From contig OX291555.1 in NCBI GenBank assembly GCA_946406115.1, positions 12,976,001 through 13,040,000 of the forward strand: a stretch of 64,000 nucleotides of DNA, given 5' to 3'. This DNA is from Apoda limacodes (taxonomy: Eukaryota > Arthropoda > Insecta > Lepidoptera > Limacodidae). Below, piece by piece: positions 24,589 to 38,100 of the stretch (the stretch's first letter is position 1; the number at the start of each line of letters is the position of its first letter). A program made the position numbers and the translations under genes. The notes below the pieces were generated by a model. It was not told the origin of the DNA, made no database searches, and worked only from the letters and a program-made list of their open reading frames with translations.

Positions 24589-25978
24589 CCAGATAGCATT
24601 TGTAACAGTATAAACGCTATACTAGGAAACTTGTAAATACTTTGAGCTGTTTACTTCGCTGTATAGGGGATGTATAGCCGGCTAGACAGCCGTTGTACTT
24701 CCAAAAGGGGCCCTAAATTATACAGTCTTTAGTGTAGGTTCAGCTGGCTAACAGCTGTATTATCGCTGTACAAACCAACTTGTAGGCTGATTTACTGCTT
24801 AAACAGGTTCCATTATACAGCCATGGCTCTCAAACTCAGCCATTTTTATTCTAAAACACAGACTCAGACTGGTTTAAGTATTTATATAAGAATAATTTTA
24901 TTCATGTAGTAGAATCCTTATATCTTATTTTCATCATCTGTATAGTGTACATGGACGATCATTTGTAAATTAAAAAAAATTATAAAGTGTGGTAATTATG
25001 TACCCATATTGTTTTTCTCTGTTGATATTTTCCTTGCGACTGCTACTTTTTCGTAAATGTGTATAGTAATTGTAAGGATAAAACTCAAGCGCCCTCGAAA
25101 TAATAGGTATTATAGTAAAAATAAGTGTATTAACAATTTTTTAAAATTTGGTCTAAGACTGAATCTAATATGTTCCCAAAGCTTTTCTGTTAAAAATAAA
25201 CAAATTGAATTGTATTTACTTTGTATTCTTAGTAAATATCTTTGTTATTTACAAATACAAGAACTAACATATCTTGTATGTTAGGATATCAAGTATTTAG
25301 GTTATATTTTAATGGCGTTTCTAATTTAAACAACATTTGCTCTTTAAGTACTATATTATGAAGTTATTTGCTGAACTTAAACATAATATCAGTATATTAT
25401 TCCCCCTAAAGAGGTATATTGTCTGTTTATACGAATTAAATAAATATAGCAGCTGCAAATAAGTAGTCATTAAGTTAATAATACAGTGACTTAGGGGTAA
25501 GAATACTGAAAAGAAACCCATTGTGTAGTATGTCAGATTGTAGTAATTGTAGTTAGGTGTCCTTTGTAAACTGGCTTACAGTTTTGTTTTCAATCTAAGA
25601 AAAATATACAGTTGTGTGAGGGTGTCGTTGGATAGGTCTGCAAATTGGTAAAAAAAAAATGTAAGTAAATTATAGCGAGTTATTTGCTTTCAAAACAAAA
25701 TCGGTTTATAAATTTTTTTGGATATTCGCATTCTCATTCTACGGAACCTTCACTCAATGCGTGTATATACGTATAAGCCCGCACGCAATCGGCCGCTTTT
25801 TTTAACCGACTACAAAAAACCAAGTTTATCAATTAGACCCGTATGTATGTAATATTGTAAGAATTGAGCTATATTCATATTAAAGCCTATGGAAGCCCAC
25901 AAAGGCAAACAGGTGTGCCAGCTTTTTTACTGTTTTAAGGCTATACCTACTCTAAGGTGTAATTTTGATTTGAAGAAC

Positions 25979-27165
25979 TGAATTCAGATCTTCATGAAAT
26001 CGATCACTTCTGTAAAGAAACTACTAGTCTACGATCAAAAGTTTCGGAGATAAAGTAGTTTCTAGTTTGACAGCTGTCATCCGAAATAAAGATCTTGATG
26101 AGATCTATCACTTCTGTAAGGAAACTACTAGTCTACGTTCAATAGTTATGAAGATAAAGCAGTTTTTAGTTTGACAGCTGTCATCCGAAATAAAGATCTT
26201 GATGAGATCTATCACTTCTGTAAGGAAACTACTAGTCTACGTTCAATAGTTATGAAGATAAAGCAGTTTTTAGTTTGACAGCTGTCATCCGAAATAAAGA
26301 TCTTGATGAGATCTATCACTTCTGTGAAGAAACTACTAGTCTACGATCAATAGTTAAGAAGATAAAGCAGTTTTTTGTTTGACAGCTGTCATCCGAAATA
26401 AAGATCTTGATGAGATCTATCACTTCTGTGAAGAAACTACTAGTCTACGATCAAAAGTTACAGAGATAAAGCCGTTTCTAGTTTGACAGCTGTCATCTGG
26501 AATGAAGATCTTGATGAGATCTATTACTTCTGTAAAGAAACTACTAGTCTACGATCAAAAGTTACGGAGATAAAGCCGTTTCCAGTTTGACAGCTGTCAT
26601 CCGAAATAAAGATCTTGATGAGATCTATCACTTCTGTAAAGAAACTACTAGTCTACGATCAAAAGTTACGGAGATAAAGCCGTTTCCAGTTTGACAGCTG
26701 TCATCTGGAATGAAGATCTTGATGACATCTATAACTTCGGTAAAGAAACTACTAGTCTACGATCAAAAGTTACGGAGATAAAGCCGTTTCCAGTTTGACA
26801 GCTGTCATCGAAAATAAAGATCTTGATGAGATCTATAACTTCTGTAAAGAAACTATTAGTCTACGATCAAAAGTTTCGGAGGTAAAGTAGTTTCTAGTTT
26901 GACAGCTGTCATTCCGAAATAAAGATCTTGATGAAATCTATCACTTCTGTAAGGAAACTACTAGTCTAAAATCAATAGTTAAGAAGATAAAGCAGTTTTT
27001 AGTTTGACAGCTGTCATCCGAAATAAAGATCTTGATGAGATCTATCACTTCTGTGAAGAAACTACTAGTCTACGATCAAAAGTTACGGAGATAAAGCAGT
27101 TTTTAGTTTGACAGCTGTCATCCGAAATGAAAATTTTGATGAAATCTATCACTCCAGTAAAGTGA
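25979..27165. repeat. 104-bp tandem satellite, 11 units
   Basis: The marker GACAGCTGTCAT recurs at 26069, 26173, 26277, 26381, 26485, 26589, 26693, 26797, 26901, 27006 and 27110, a 104-bp period (105 once). Each unit contains the perfect palindrome TGACAGCTGTCA, AAAGATCTTGATGAGATCTAT and AAACTACTAGTCTACGATCA. Three unit sub-types (AAGCAGTTTTTAG, AAGCCGTTTCCAG, AAGTAGTTTCTAG) are intermixed. Related diverged units lie at 31440-31745. Confidence 0.95.
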
Positions 27166-27239
27166 AAAATTCAAAAAAATCGCCCGTGGGAGTACACTTT
27201 TTGTACACCCATTTAAAAATCTGAATTAGTATCTGGACT

Positions 27240-27466
27240 GGAATGGCGCAGAGAACCCGCGGTGGAGGCTTCGGGATTCACCGCGCGGCGCATCCCAACG
27301 TCGCGCGATGCATCTTGGTGTACTTCGACACGTGACCTCTCACTTTTGTGCTCTCACTATAATTTGTATCTTTTTGTTTAGTAAACAAGGTCCATAATGT
27401 GTTGCTATTTCTAAAATGCCACGCCGCGTCTCGTCGCGTCGCGTCTCGGTATGAGCCAACCCTTAG
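27240..27466. mobile_element. GC-rich MITE related to 18474-18607
   Basis: The right end CGCGTCTCGGTATGAGCCAACCC matches the terminus of the 18.5-kb element, and the core shares CCGCGCGGCGCATCC. The left terminus is not clear. Confidence 0.5.
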
Positions 27467-28398
27467 TGTGTACAAATCACTCGACTACTTTTAATTCCGG
27501 ACGATTATAACTTCCCTAAGGAATAACTATACCTGAGTTCCACCTGGACGACCTTTAGCTGCTGCTGTGGCAAACTTCTTTAAGTACTATGTTCTGAAGC
27601 TATGAGTGTCAAAGTACTTATTTAGGTATGAGACAGAAAGCCAGAGCACGAATGGAATTTCATATCTTAAGAAATATTTTTTACATTGCACACAGGATGA
27701 CCAAAATCGGTGTAAGTTGGTTAAAACGTTGGGAAGCGAAAAAAGTTGCCTATTCTAAAGACAATCATAAATGTTCATCAAATAAATTTTTGTTTTGTGC
27801 AGAAATCGAGCTTTTTTAGTTCGTTGGTTCTAGTTCATATAATATAGATCAAAATAATCTTTGTTCGAGACTCCCTAAAGAAAACATTTCATAAATGCCA
27901 TATCCATTATGATTAAACTGTTCTGCAGCCGATAATACTCTTTTACACTCCAGTAAGTTCCTTAGCTGTCTAGCAGTTTCCCAGATAACCATTGATCAGC
28001 TAATATCAAGCTTAATATGATGGCATTACAAGAGAGTAGGTTTACACTAATATTCAGACGATAGCAATATTCTATGTTATTGTACTGAATTAGTTGATAC
28101 AAAGATATAAATCAAGAACATTACCCAGTCGTTAAGTAGCTCTAGTCTTCTAATCGTGTTTAAAGTTTTTATGTATACTAGATACTGTATTTTAGCGTTT
28201 TTCAAACCTATTTAAAAGCCAAATGTTTTAACTTTAATCATATACAGCTATTAACCAGCTGCACTGTATAAACCTCCATAATTTATGCCTTAGTACAGCC
28301 TAAAAAGCTTTCTTTACTACCTTATCCATCATTTTAAAAGCTCATAGCTTTTAAAACACTGTTTTATAGATTTTTTTTCAACTGAAATGTTTATTGGG

Positions 28399-30650
28399 AG
28401 ACTATAGCGTTCCGTAGGCGAGCGAGGAGGAGGCGTTCGTAAAGTTTACCAAGGGCATTAAGTAAACTTATAAGGCGGTAGGAGGAAGGCTCGGTACGAG
28501 CTTTTCCTGGCGTGTGGATGCCTATAACAATTACATCTTTCCATTGAGAAGGAGAAATGCAATTTTCGATAGCTGGCTGCTAGAAGGCACAGAAGGGGAA
28601 AAGTAAGGCGCTTTAGGCGCAAGTTCGTTAAGCACCTCCATAGAGCGAAAGCTTAGCCTTACATTCTTTAGAAATGCTATGTTGAGCACGTCAGGGCTGC
28701 GGCGGGAGTTATGGAGAAAGTGGGTGGACGTCATGGGAGCGATTATGTCAAAGTTTAGTCTGTCAACTAATTGGTCGAGAGTTCCATCGACGGTGCTTAC
28801 AATTTGGGTCGCCGGCAAGGATGGCGGCGTCGCCTAAATTTAAGAGCGACTGAAGGTCGCTCTCGAGCAAGTCTTTTGAGGGGGAGAGATAAACCTTTGT
28901 AATGATAATCGGCTGATGGCCGGTCCTCGCTAAGCGGAAGACGGATGCTTCAAAAATTGTAAGGGCCGGAGGATCGATAAAGGGGAGAAATGCAGGGAGC
29001 GTCTGTGATAGATGAGAGTGCCTCCGAGAGGGGAGGCAGTTTTATCATCACGGACGGTGCGATGGTTCGCAATCGAAGCGGTGCGGATGGCGGGTTTGAG
29101 TAACGTTTCCTGGATGAGACGTCTGGTTTATGGGTCGAGAGGAATTCCTTTGGTTGCGGAGACCGTTGGCGTTAAAGTATCGTGGAGACGGAGCGGGGTT
29201 TTTCGCGCAAGGTTTTGCAATTCATTTGGTTTTGATTGTTCGTGTAACGCCCTACGGAGGGCGGCAAAGAACGGGAGATGCTCACACATGATTCTGAGCA
29301 TCTGTTGGGGGGTGCTGGCTTGTTCGTATTTCACGAACACGGCATCGACATAGTCTGGGTCGAAGGCCCAGGATAGCTAACAGAGCAGATCGAGATTTTG
29401 CTCGGTTGACTGAGTGGCATTACGGGGTGGCAAGGCGCGTGTGTTCAAAAGCGTGATCGCGGGATGTCCCGGGACTGAGACGGGCCCAGGGAGTGCAGAC
29501 AGAAGTTTGTTTGTCTGGTTTGATTTGAATTTTCCTGCGTTGACTAGCGCTGGAGGTCGGCTCCAGGCGTTGACCGCAGGGAGGGGAGCAGGCACAAAGG
29601 GTGCCTGTTGGCGGGGGTGGAGGGGTGCGATTTACCCTTTTTGGGTTTCCGCGTGTTTTGTTTTGGAGCTTTTGGGCACCCGCGGTAGTTTGCAGGGTTG
29701 CCCTCGCTTTCGCGGACGCGATCACAGTCTGCAGTGGCGTGATCGCGCAAGCATTTCACGCAGCGCGGCCTCCGTGTTGCGCTAACGTGGCCATACAATT
29801 GGCATCTGTGGCATTACCTGGGGGAGGACCGCTTATGCGGGGTTTCAACCCAGACACCTTTGAGGCTACACACATCTTTAATGTCGAGTCGAATAGGTCG
29901 AGTACTACGAGCACCATTTCGTAGCACTCAGACTTGTTGCGGCCGTTGTACATCCTATGTTCTTCCCTTACGGAGAGGCCTTGGGCGGTCAAGTCGTGCT
30001 TGACTGTTCTTTCCGAGAATTCCTTCGGAACTCCCTTGATGACTGCCCGTAGTACACGCTCGTCATCGTGTGAGTACGTGTGGTACTCATATTTTTGAGC
30101 GGTCAGGAAAGCGGTCAGATTACGGAAATCCGACGGTGTGGGGACCTGAACTAGCGCAAGCAGTCGGCATCATTACGAGCGTGCGTATAGTTTATACGCT
30201 TGGCCTTCATTGCGTTTGCGGTGTTAGGATATGCCCCCTTGTCTTTAATGACGACTAGGTGCGGAGTATTTTCCATCCGTCCCGTAGAGGGACGGTTAGC
30301 TTGAGAGGAGGAGGCGGGGGTTGTGTCCATAATGGCATGCTCTGAAGGAGCCGCCGAGGAGAACGGTGATGCGCTGTGCGCTTTGAGGCGCGTGGCGTTG
30401 GAATTCAAAAGAGATTAGGATTCCGATGCGGAGGTTGCCAAGGTAGCTTTGGACTTCTTGGCGGATTTCTTCCGCTTTTTTCGGCATGTGATGCCGCATG
30501 ACCCCAAAGCCTGGGTGATGAAGTCTTGGACCTGCTCAGAGCCAACTTCGCTAGAGAGAGTCTCGATGAAGGCTCCCAGCTGGCCCGTGGTCAAACTCTT
30601 GAGGAACTCGGCAATTACGGAAAGGCCGAGGTGTAGGTTAATAACCTAGT
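28399..30650 (-). pseudogene. 5' part of the Jockey-clade element: gag, endonuclease, RT N-terminus
   Basis: Reading the minus strand from 30650: a gag N-terminus, then a PRE_C2HC-like block (TAQGLSVREEHRMYNGRNKS, GLKPR), a zinc knuckle CVKCLRDHATADC and NYRGCPKAPK (near 29700). The APE-type endonuclease follows (NANGLRNQRNSLDP, LIQETLLKPAIRT, GGTLIYHRRSLH), then LVDRLNFDIIAP and PDVLNIAFLKNV, and finally the first RT block SSYRLISLLNALGKLYERLL (28495-28400). Frames are broken repeatedly. The region is clearly more GC-rich than its neighbours, suggesting recent origin compared with other repeats here. It is continued by 23361-24588. Confidence 0.85.
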
Positions 30651-30654
30651 CACT

Positions 30655-31435
30655 CCCTGTCATTTCTGACGGGAAGCAAGTGTAGTGCTACGGTTGTTTA
30701 GGTGAGTACCTAAAGACCTACACCTATGGCTGGGGTTCTGTTGTCACCGGTAGATTTCCTCTCAAGCAACGAGAAGTTAAATTGACGAAACAATTAGGTA
30801 GAAAGAAGCTCTAAAAAGAGCTATACAATCTCGCCCACCAGTCCGGAGCACTCGGAACTGGGTTCCTTACGAATTACATCTCATGCAAACTCATTGCTAT
30901 TTCAGCCTAATTATTTTAAAGGCTATGTCGGTGATCAGACATTTTTTTATCGGATAATCATATTGCGGATTCGATCTCGTACGAGTAGAAAACGCGGTGT
31001 GGACGACGCTAAGACGTGACAGTTTCCTTAGCCTAATTAGATCCTCCTATCGGCTTTCTTTTCGAAGTTATTTTTTTCTTTCTCCGTCCGGTTTTATAAT
31101 CTGTTGTTATTTTGTTTAAACAGCTTTTTCCTGCACTGGGCGTTAACTCGAATCACGCTTGACGGGTTTTAGAATACTAAAGCCCTCTTTAAGTCATAAT
31201 CTTCTTTTTAAAGTCGGTGAAAACAGCATTGAATTTTTCTTTAGTGGATACGAAACCCCCAGTTAGCTAATTCGACTCTTGACATGACGTGTTTTAAGTT
31301 GCCATATCCTCCAATAATCCTCATACTAAATTTTATTAAAACCTGTTTAGTTATCTGCCAAATTCCTATATATTTGAAGTTATTTAAAAATGGTTTGAAT
31401 TTTTTATTTAGTACGAAACCTGAGGTATATACGTT
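30655..31435. other. Possible Jockey 5' UTR and flank
   Basis: No coding sequence. It follows the gag start on the minus strand and precedes the diverged satellite units, so part may be the retrotransposon 5' UTR; its boundary is not visible. Confidence 0.35.
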
Positions 31436-31439
31436 TATA

Positions 31440-31745
31440 GTTTAACAGCTGTCAATCAAAATAAAGATTTTGATGAGATCCATCACCTGCGGAACGAAAC
31501 TTCTAGTCTAAAATCATTAATGTTTGAGGATATAGCCCTTTATAATTTAACAGCTGTCGTTCGAAATAAAGATCTTGATGGATTTATCACTTCTGCAAAG
31601 AAAATACTTGTCTTCGCTCAATAATTACAGATATGTAGTCCTTTATAATTTGACAGCTGTCATCTGAAATGAATATCTTGATGAGATTTATTTATCATTT
31701 TTGCAAATAGTCTACGGGGATATAGGTCCTTAGTTTGATAGCTGA
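31440..31745. repeat. Diverged units of the 104-bp satellite
   Basis: CAGCTGTC cores at about 31446, 31551 and 31654, and a decayed one at 31739, with GATCTTGATG and CTAGTCTA blocks in register. Spacing is about 104 except in the last, shortened unit. They lie beyond the Jockey 5' end, separated from the main array by 4.3 kb. Confidence 0.8.
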
Positions 31746-32002
31746 TTGCCTCCCACAAAACCCGCACTGCACTGATTGGTTGTGACGTATCATTGTTATT
31801 ATCAGTAAAAGCAGACACATTTTCAATCTGACCCCAATCCACCGGTCATCTAAATTGTAACTTGTCATAAGGAGCTTTGTCGAAATAAAAGGATATTTTT
31901 AAGGATATACAAGAGCACTTGAGCTTCCAAATAGTTATTTGCTGTCTACGACACCCTGGACTCACACACGAAAATAAAAACATAATAACTTTTAAGCAAC
32001 AT

Positions 32003-32008
32003 TTTATT
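32003..32008 (-). terminator. Probable Opa1 polyadenylation signal
   Basis: AATAAA on the minus strand about 130 nt downstream of the Opa1 stop codon, in AT-rich DNA. It is the first canonical hexamer noticed after the stop. Confidence 0.5.
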
Positions 32009-32135
32009 AAAGATAACTTAAATCAAGCTGTTAAAATTAACAAAATAAATACATTGGGAGTGTACATAAGTGCATCTGTTCGTATATTACGTTAATTAAT
32101 GTATAAGCTACAATGTACAGCCACTTAAATTACTC

Positions 32136-35100
32136 CTACTTCTCCTTATTCAGAGCTTCTATAAATTCTTCTAATTTTTCTTGTACTTGCCGCACTCGTT
32201 CTGAAAAATATTTCATTGTTAGAAAAGATTCACTGTTCTATATGTTTGTTGCTCATTCACAGCAGAACGGAAGACGGATCTGGATGAAAATTGGCACAGA
32301 GATAGATTATAGTGTGGAATAGCTTTATCCCGGAAAATGCAAGATTTTTTGCGGGACTAACTATAACCGAATTGCACTTGAACGAACTATAGCTACGTCT
32401 TTAGCAAACTTTTTTAGGATAATCAAGGAGTTAGCGTAGGAATCCCACGCCGATAACCACGTTCAGGGCGGCCGGAGCAGCTGGAAAAAGCTTGTGTTAA
32501 CCAGAATCATTGTACTTGAATAAAAAAAGACTACTTCCAATCCTATACTTTTTTTGGTGGCAAAAAGTATAGGATTGGATTTCGGTCCGCCTGATGGTAA
32601 GCGCTCACCGTATCCTATGGACGCTTGCAACACCAGGGGTATCACTCGCGCGTTGTTGAACCTTTTAAAATCCAATGACTTCTTTCTTTAAATACCCCAT
32701 ACTGTAGTTCTTAGAGAAAATCATGGCTCATTCCACGAACCAAGCGTTCGCGGGAGGAAGTTTTTTCTGAAACCGCATTGTACGCGACCATTTCGGTTCT
32801 AAAGTGTGAGAATGAATTCCCTGCCGATGGCGAGCGGTGCGATGGTAGAACGTAAGGACTAAGCGATTACTGTATGCTGAATTTTATCAAAATAATGGTA
32901 TAGTCATCAGTTTATATATGAAGTATGTTTTATATTAAAACTAGCTTTTGCCCGCGGTTCCATCCGCCCCAAATTATGTTATTCGTGTAGGACTTCAACG
33001 TCAACTCCTTAATTATAGTAAAAAACCCAACTCACACTTGACGTTTTCAAATAGCCTATATCTTCCCGGGACTCAAATTATCTCCATGCCAAATTCGATC
33101 TTAATCCATACAGCGGTTAAAGCATGAAGAGGTAACAGACAAAGTTATATTTACATTTATAATATTAGTATGGATGTACATATTTACTAGCATTTACCAG
33201 TGGCCTAGCTTTTATCCGCCTGCCCTAAATTCGGTTATCGGCGTGGGATTCCCACAGAACTTTTTGGTAATACTAGTTTGCTGTAGCAAGCTGTAGTTAT
33301 AGTTTGTTCAAGAGGAATAAGGTTAGTTATCCCACGGAAACTATGTCCTACTCCGTCTCTTTAACTATGTTTGTGCCAATTTTCAGCCAAATTGGATGCT
33401 CCGTTGCGGCGTGATTGTGTAACAAACTTACCTACTTGCACATTTCAATTAGTAGGAATAGTAGGAAGTAGGATTATGTGCGTTTTTTTTTCACTAGTTT
33501 TGTTCATATTAACTTATATATAATGTTATCTTACTTAGCTCCTCAGCAAGCTCCACTCGTCTGCCTGATAGCAGTTTCTTCTTTAGATCAGGATCCGCTG
33601 CCATCTTTAAAATAATTAATAAAATATTAATAGAATATGATAAAAATATAACTATATAAATGTATTCCTAAATTTAATAATATATTAATATTATACATAA
33701 AATGGCGTTGTCTAAAATTATTCATAGCCAAAAAAAAAGATTCCATATTTACTTTCATTCCAAGCATATTTTTAGGACCCTAATCATTGACTACGCATTT
33801 CTGCTAGTCGAAATAAGACTAAAGATATTTTACATTTAACGAAAGGCAACACAGTACTTTGTGCAAGTATTCGTATCATAAGCAACATTGAATTTAATAA
33901 GGATCTCAAATAACAAGTAACATGCAACATGTAGCACGCAACACACCTCGTCCAACACCTCGCGTAGCTCCCGGTCGAGGCGCGTGGCCTCACGATTGCC
34001 GATCTGTTGCCGCAACGCGTTGGCCGTCGTTCGCAACGTTTGTTGCACGCGCCAGAACATCACCACTTCGCAACACTCCTTCTGTAACGACACATGGCGT
34101 AGTCACCTTAAATAAAATGTTACTATACAACTAATATAACTTTGCCCGATTTATATTTTTAATCTTGTGTTTAGCAGAATAGTATGCAAGACTAGATTGC
34201 AGCCGTAACGGAACCGAAAGTGTTATTATAACCAATTCTCACGCGCCACATACGCACGACGCCACTTAAGGTATTTACGAGAGAAAAATTTTGACATAAA
34301 TTTTTGGCACGATTTCAAAAAAATGTGAAGTAGAGCTTGTGTTAGTGCTATTACTAGATCAGAGGGGCGTAAGTTCGATCTTCGCACTAGTCATGTGATG
34401 AACATTTTGTGTTTCTCCTGAGTCTGGGTGTTCTCTATGTATGATATGTTAGTAAGATATGCAGCTATAATCAAATAAGAGCTTACTCCACTTCCATTCT
34501 GCTGGCTATACAGATAAAAACTCTTTTTGCAATCCCTTGCTCGCACTTGCGCTCGTTGTAGGAAATTCCTGAAAAAAAAAAACATAATCCATGACCACAC
34601 AAAAGAAGCAATGCTTATGTCGAGGGGTAGAAAAAACCTGTATGAAAAGAAACTTATTTTTATAACCCAATATTATTATAATTCGAGAGAAATAGTGTAC
34701 TATCAAGCGCATTCCAAAGTTTAGGTATGAATGCGTACTTAGAACATAGCTGCCGGTCGCTGTTCAGTTCAGTGCGTGCCACGCGCTCACCGAGATAAGA
34801 TGTGTGATTTCAATCCAATCGCGCTAAGGCTGCGCGCATTGGCGTCTTGCGAATGACTCATGATTTTAGGTAATTTCTGTAGATATTTTCTTACGCTTTT
34901 TGGAGGGGAGTGAGACTTCTGTACATTATTACTATTATTTTGTGGTACAGTCACGAGCTTTAATTTGGGACCCTTGTCCATTATATGTTGTTAGAAAATT
35001 CATAATGCAATAAGGTCAAAACTTCAGTTCAATAGTGTTGAAATGTCAAGTTAAGACATTTAAATATTTTATCGAATCTGGAATGAAAGCCATCACCGCG

Positions 35101-38100
35101 GTTTTCTAAGGCAATGCTTGATGGACGCATTTACGCCGACGAATCATTTTGCGGAAACGTTTGAAGTGCACACTTCGGCAGTTAGAAGGCATCTACACTC
35201 TATGGGACTGAATCACAGGCGGCCTGCAAAAAAAATTGCTTTGACGGCCAACCATAAAGCTGCTCGACTTATTTTCGCACATCGATATCTAAATTTTGAT
35301 CGGAAGACTACGGCTTTCATTGATGAAAAGACTTTTCTATCTTCCCAAACGGGCAGACTACATATGTGACGAATTAACAACACGCGATTACGGAAGACCA
35401 CGTCATAGCTAACAATGCGTCTGGTCACATTACAGCTAACATGTCTGGCTGGATTAGTTCAGGAAGCATTCGAGAACTTGCAAATTTACCACCCTGAGCC
35501 ACTGCTCAGGATTATGTTATTTTATTGGACGAGAGTGTGCTCCCAACATTGCGATTATATTATCTACAAGAAGTTGCTAGAATAAATTTTGTTCAAGATA
35601 ACGCAACCATTCATACAGCAAGAATCGTTAGAAATTGGTTCACAGACAGAACAGAGCGAATTTAAATGTTATTCCGTGGCCTGCAAAGTGAGCCGATTTA
35701 AACCCAATCGAAAATTTATGGGGCTTAATGGTCCAAAAATGGTCAAATCGAAACGAAAGAACTAGAGAGGCACTAATAGATCACTGCCACACAGTCTGGG
35801 AAAGTTTTAGGCGTACTGAAATATGTAAGAAATTGATTGGATCCATGCGTGACCGAGCCGACCGTTATTGACAACCAAGGATATACGCGGTTTTGAATAT
35901 TTCTGCACCACTAATAATACTTTCTATATAGTTATTTTATGTCATAATAAAAATGAAAAATAAAAAAGTTTATTTTGCTCAACTTTTTATTAATAAATAT
36001 TGTGGCTGGTATCTCCTAATTATAGGGTTAGGTAAGCTTTGATATATTTTAATAAAGGTAATAATTTTAGACTTTTATTTTATTTTATTTCCGTATCACG
36101 ACCAATAAAATATATACTGCCAGATAGAAGACGGGCAAAAAACAACATAACATAAGAGACAATTACTCGGAAAAAAACGGAAATCATCGTTTGGCCTTTG
36201 CTCCGCCCGGTTGACGTAATTAAGTGGTTGCCCCTAGAAACGTAAACGTTAGTTGTCGATGGTAAACATATTGCCGTATGACACTGCGTTAGAATATTAG
36301 CACTAAATAACGTCAGTTTGCTACACGATATTCAAACTTTGGTGGGTACCAAATTAAAATTCGTGACTATTAGGACGAAAATAAGTTTTGTTTGACGCTC
36401 CGTTAAGTCAATTTAAATCTAGGTAATTAGTCTTTAAAGGAGTGCAAAAGACACCAGTTTTAAAATCACTAATTAATAAGGAAAAATATCCTTAAAAAAG
36501 TAACCCTTAAATTAATAAATCAATTGATTCGGTATTTACATATTTATTTACACCTTTATTTGTTTTATTTAATACGTACTTCAAATATACAGGTTTCCAA
36601 GTCTCCCTAATGTACTCGTTGTCAACCTCGATCCCTCTCCGCCGTAGGTTGTCCCGCACGGCAACCACCTCGTCGTAAGTGAGGGCAGGTCTCGCGGAGC
36701 CCAACTTCTCTAACTCTGATTTCACTTCTGCTCTTCTGTTCTGTTCTTCTGACGACGACTGCCAGTATAGCCATCGTTCTTTTAGACCTGGTCCTGAAAA
36801 AGGCAGTCGTCTATTTAAAACCCGTTTCATTAAAAAGAAAATACGTTATTTCTCTTAAAATATTAGCTAACCATCGCCAAACTATGTATTAGTAGTAAGA
36901 TAGTCATGTAGTTCAGCTTTTAAAAGCCGTAATGTAGTGGTAATTAGCGATGCCGATGTAACATTTTAATTACAATATTGACAAGCTACCCTTACAATTT
37001 ACTAACTTTATTTGTTTTGAGTCCACTATTAACTAACTTACTGTACGCTCATTGTTTGTTAACTTGAATATGTTTGCAACTTTTCTCTTTAAGCGATTTC
37101 TTGTAATCTTTAGACTACTAAATTTTAGAAGTTCTAGACTAAAAAATTCTTAAACCTCAAATCAATGACTTAAATATTGAGAAATGGAATTATTGTATTA
37201 GACACGGCTAATATATAAATAAATAAAAGTAATAAGTTAATATTTTAGAAACATACATCATCTGCACATTATTATTGCAATAAACAATACTAGATTAAAA
37301 TGCCCACATATGACATCTTTTATTATTAATTATTATATTATACCTAGCAAATATAGTCTAAACAATTGAAAACACTCCAAAATATACCCGTAAGAGATTT
37401 AAGTTCGGTCTCTACTTCAGTTAGTCGTTCTCTGAGAGCCGTGTCCATAAGTGAAACAGCTGCATCCCAGTCTCCACGGGAACCAACGCATCGATCTTGT
37501 AGCGCGTTTAGTTGTAAGACTCGAAGAACCTGTAATTTTTAAAATAACTACAAACCTTATTAAACTTAACAAAGATATTATTTTGTTTCCTATTTAAAAC
37601 ATGCCTGGCGTAGTGCATTTTAAATGAGATTTATATATACTTTTAAAAAATTTTTGTTGCACTATTTTTACATTTTGGTGCTGTGACCAGGATATATGTT
37701 AATATGATATTTTTTTTGACTTCTAAATACATATTTTGTCTACTCATTAATCCTCTGATGTGATTAAAGAAACAGATGCGGCCAAAAACAAATATTTTTA
37801 CTCGACGCCCACTTATATTTTTCGTGTACCTTGTCGTACCAGAGCGCAATAAACCAGTTAAACCTTTTTGTTTTATACCACTTAGGTGGCAAACAAGCTT
37901 ACGGTCAACCTGATGGTAAGCGGTCACCGTAGCCTATGGACGCTTGCAACACCAGGGGTATCACTCGCGCGTTGCCGACCCTTCACAAATCTAATAACTT
38001 CTTTCTTGAAGTCCCTTGGCAGGGAGTTCATTCCACAACTTAGCGTTCGCGGGAGTAAGTTTCTCTGAAACCGCACTGTACGCGACAATTTCGGCTCTAA

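Larger units (their letters stand above)
24588..28398. mobile_element. 3.8-kb insertion inside the Jockey RT, with GCTGTA-rich ends
   Basis: Begins CCCAGATAGCATTT directly after the Jockey RT block and ends AAATGTTTATTGGG just before the RT N-terminal block, so the ends may be weak inverted repeats (CCCA..ATTT). Both flanking 400-bp stretches are studded with GCTGTA/TACAGC motifs (left: near 24658, 24690, 24765; right: near 28245, 28265, 28295), as in subterminal transposase-binding sites. No transposase was found. It carries the 104-bp satellite and a GC-rich MITE. About 45 RT residues expected at the junction are missing, so a deletion accompanied or followed the insertion. Confidence 0.5.

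Noticed and set aside
25979..27165. Regular direct repeats that could be read as a CRISPR array
   Set aside because: The 104-bp units are homogeneous throughout, with no unique spacers, and lie in animal DNA with no cas genes.
29414..29785. Plus-strand ORF of 123 codons in GC-rich DNA
   Set aside because: It is the reverse of the Jockey gag zinc-knuckle region; the minus-strand reading is the one with recognisable motifs.
33784..34093. Minus-strand ORFs starting upstream and continuing past Opa1 exon 19
   Set aside because: Only 33947-34081 is coding; the extension runs through the GTGTGT donor into intron 19.
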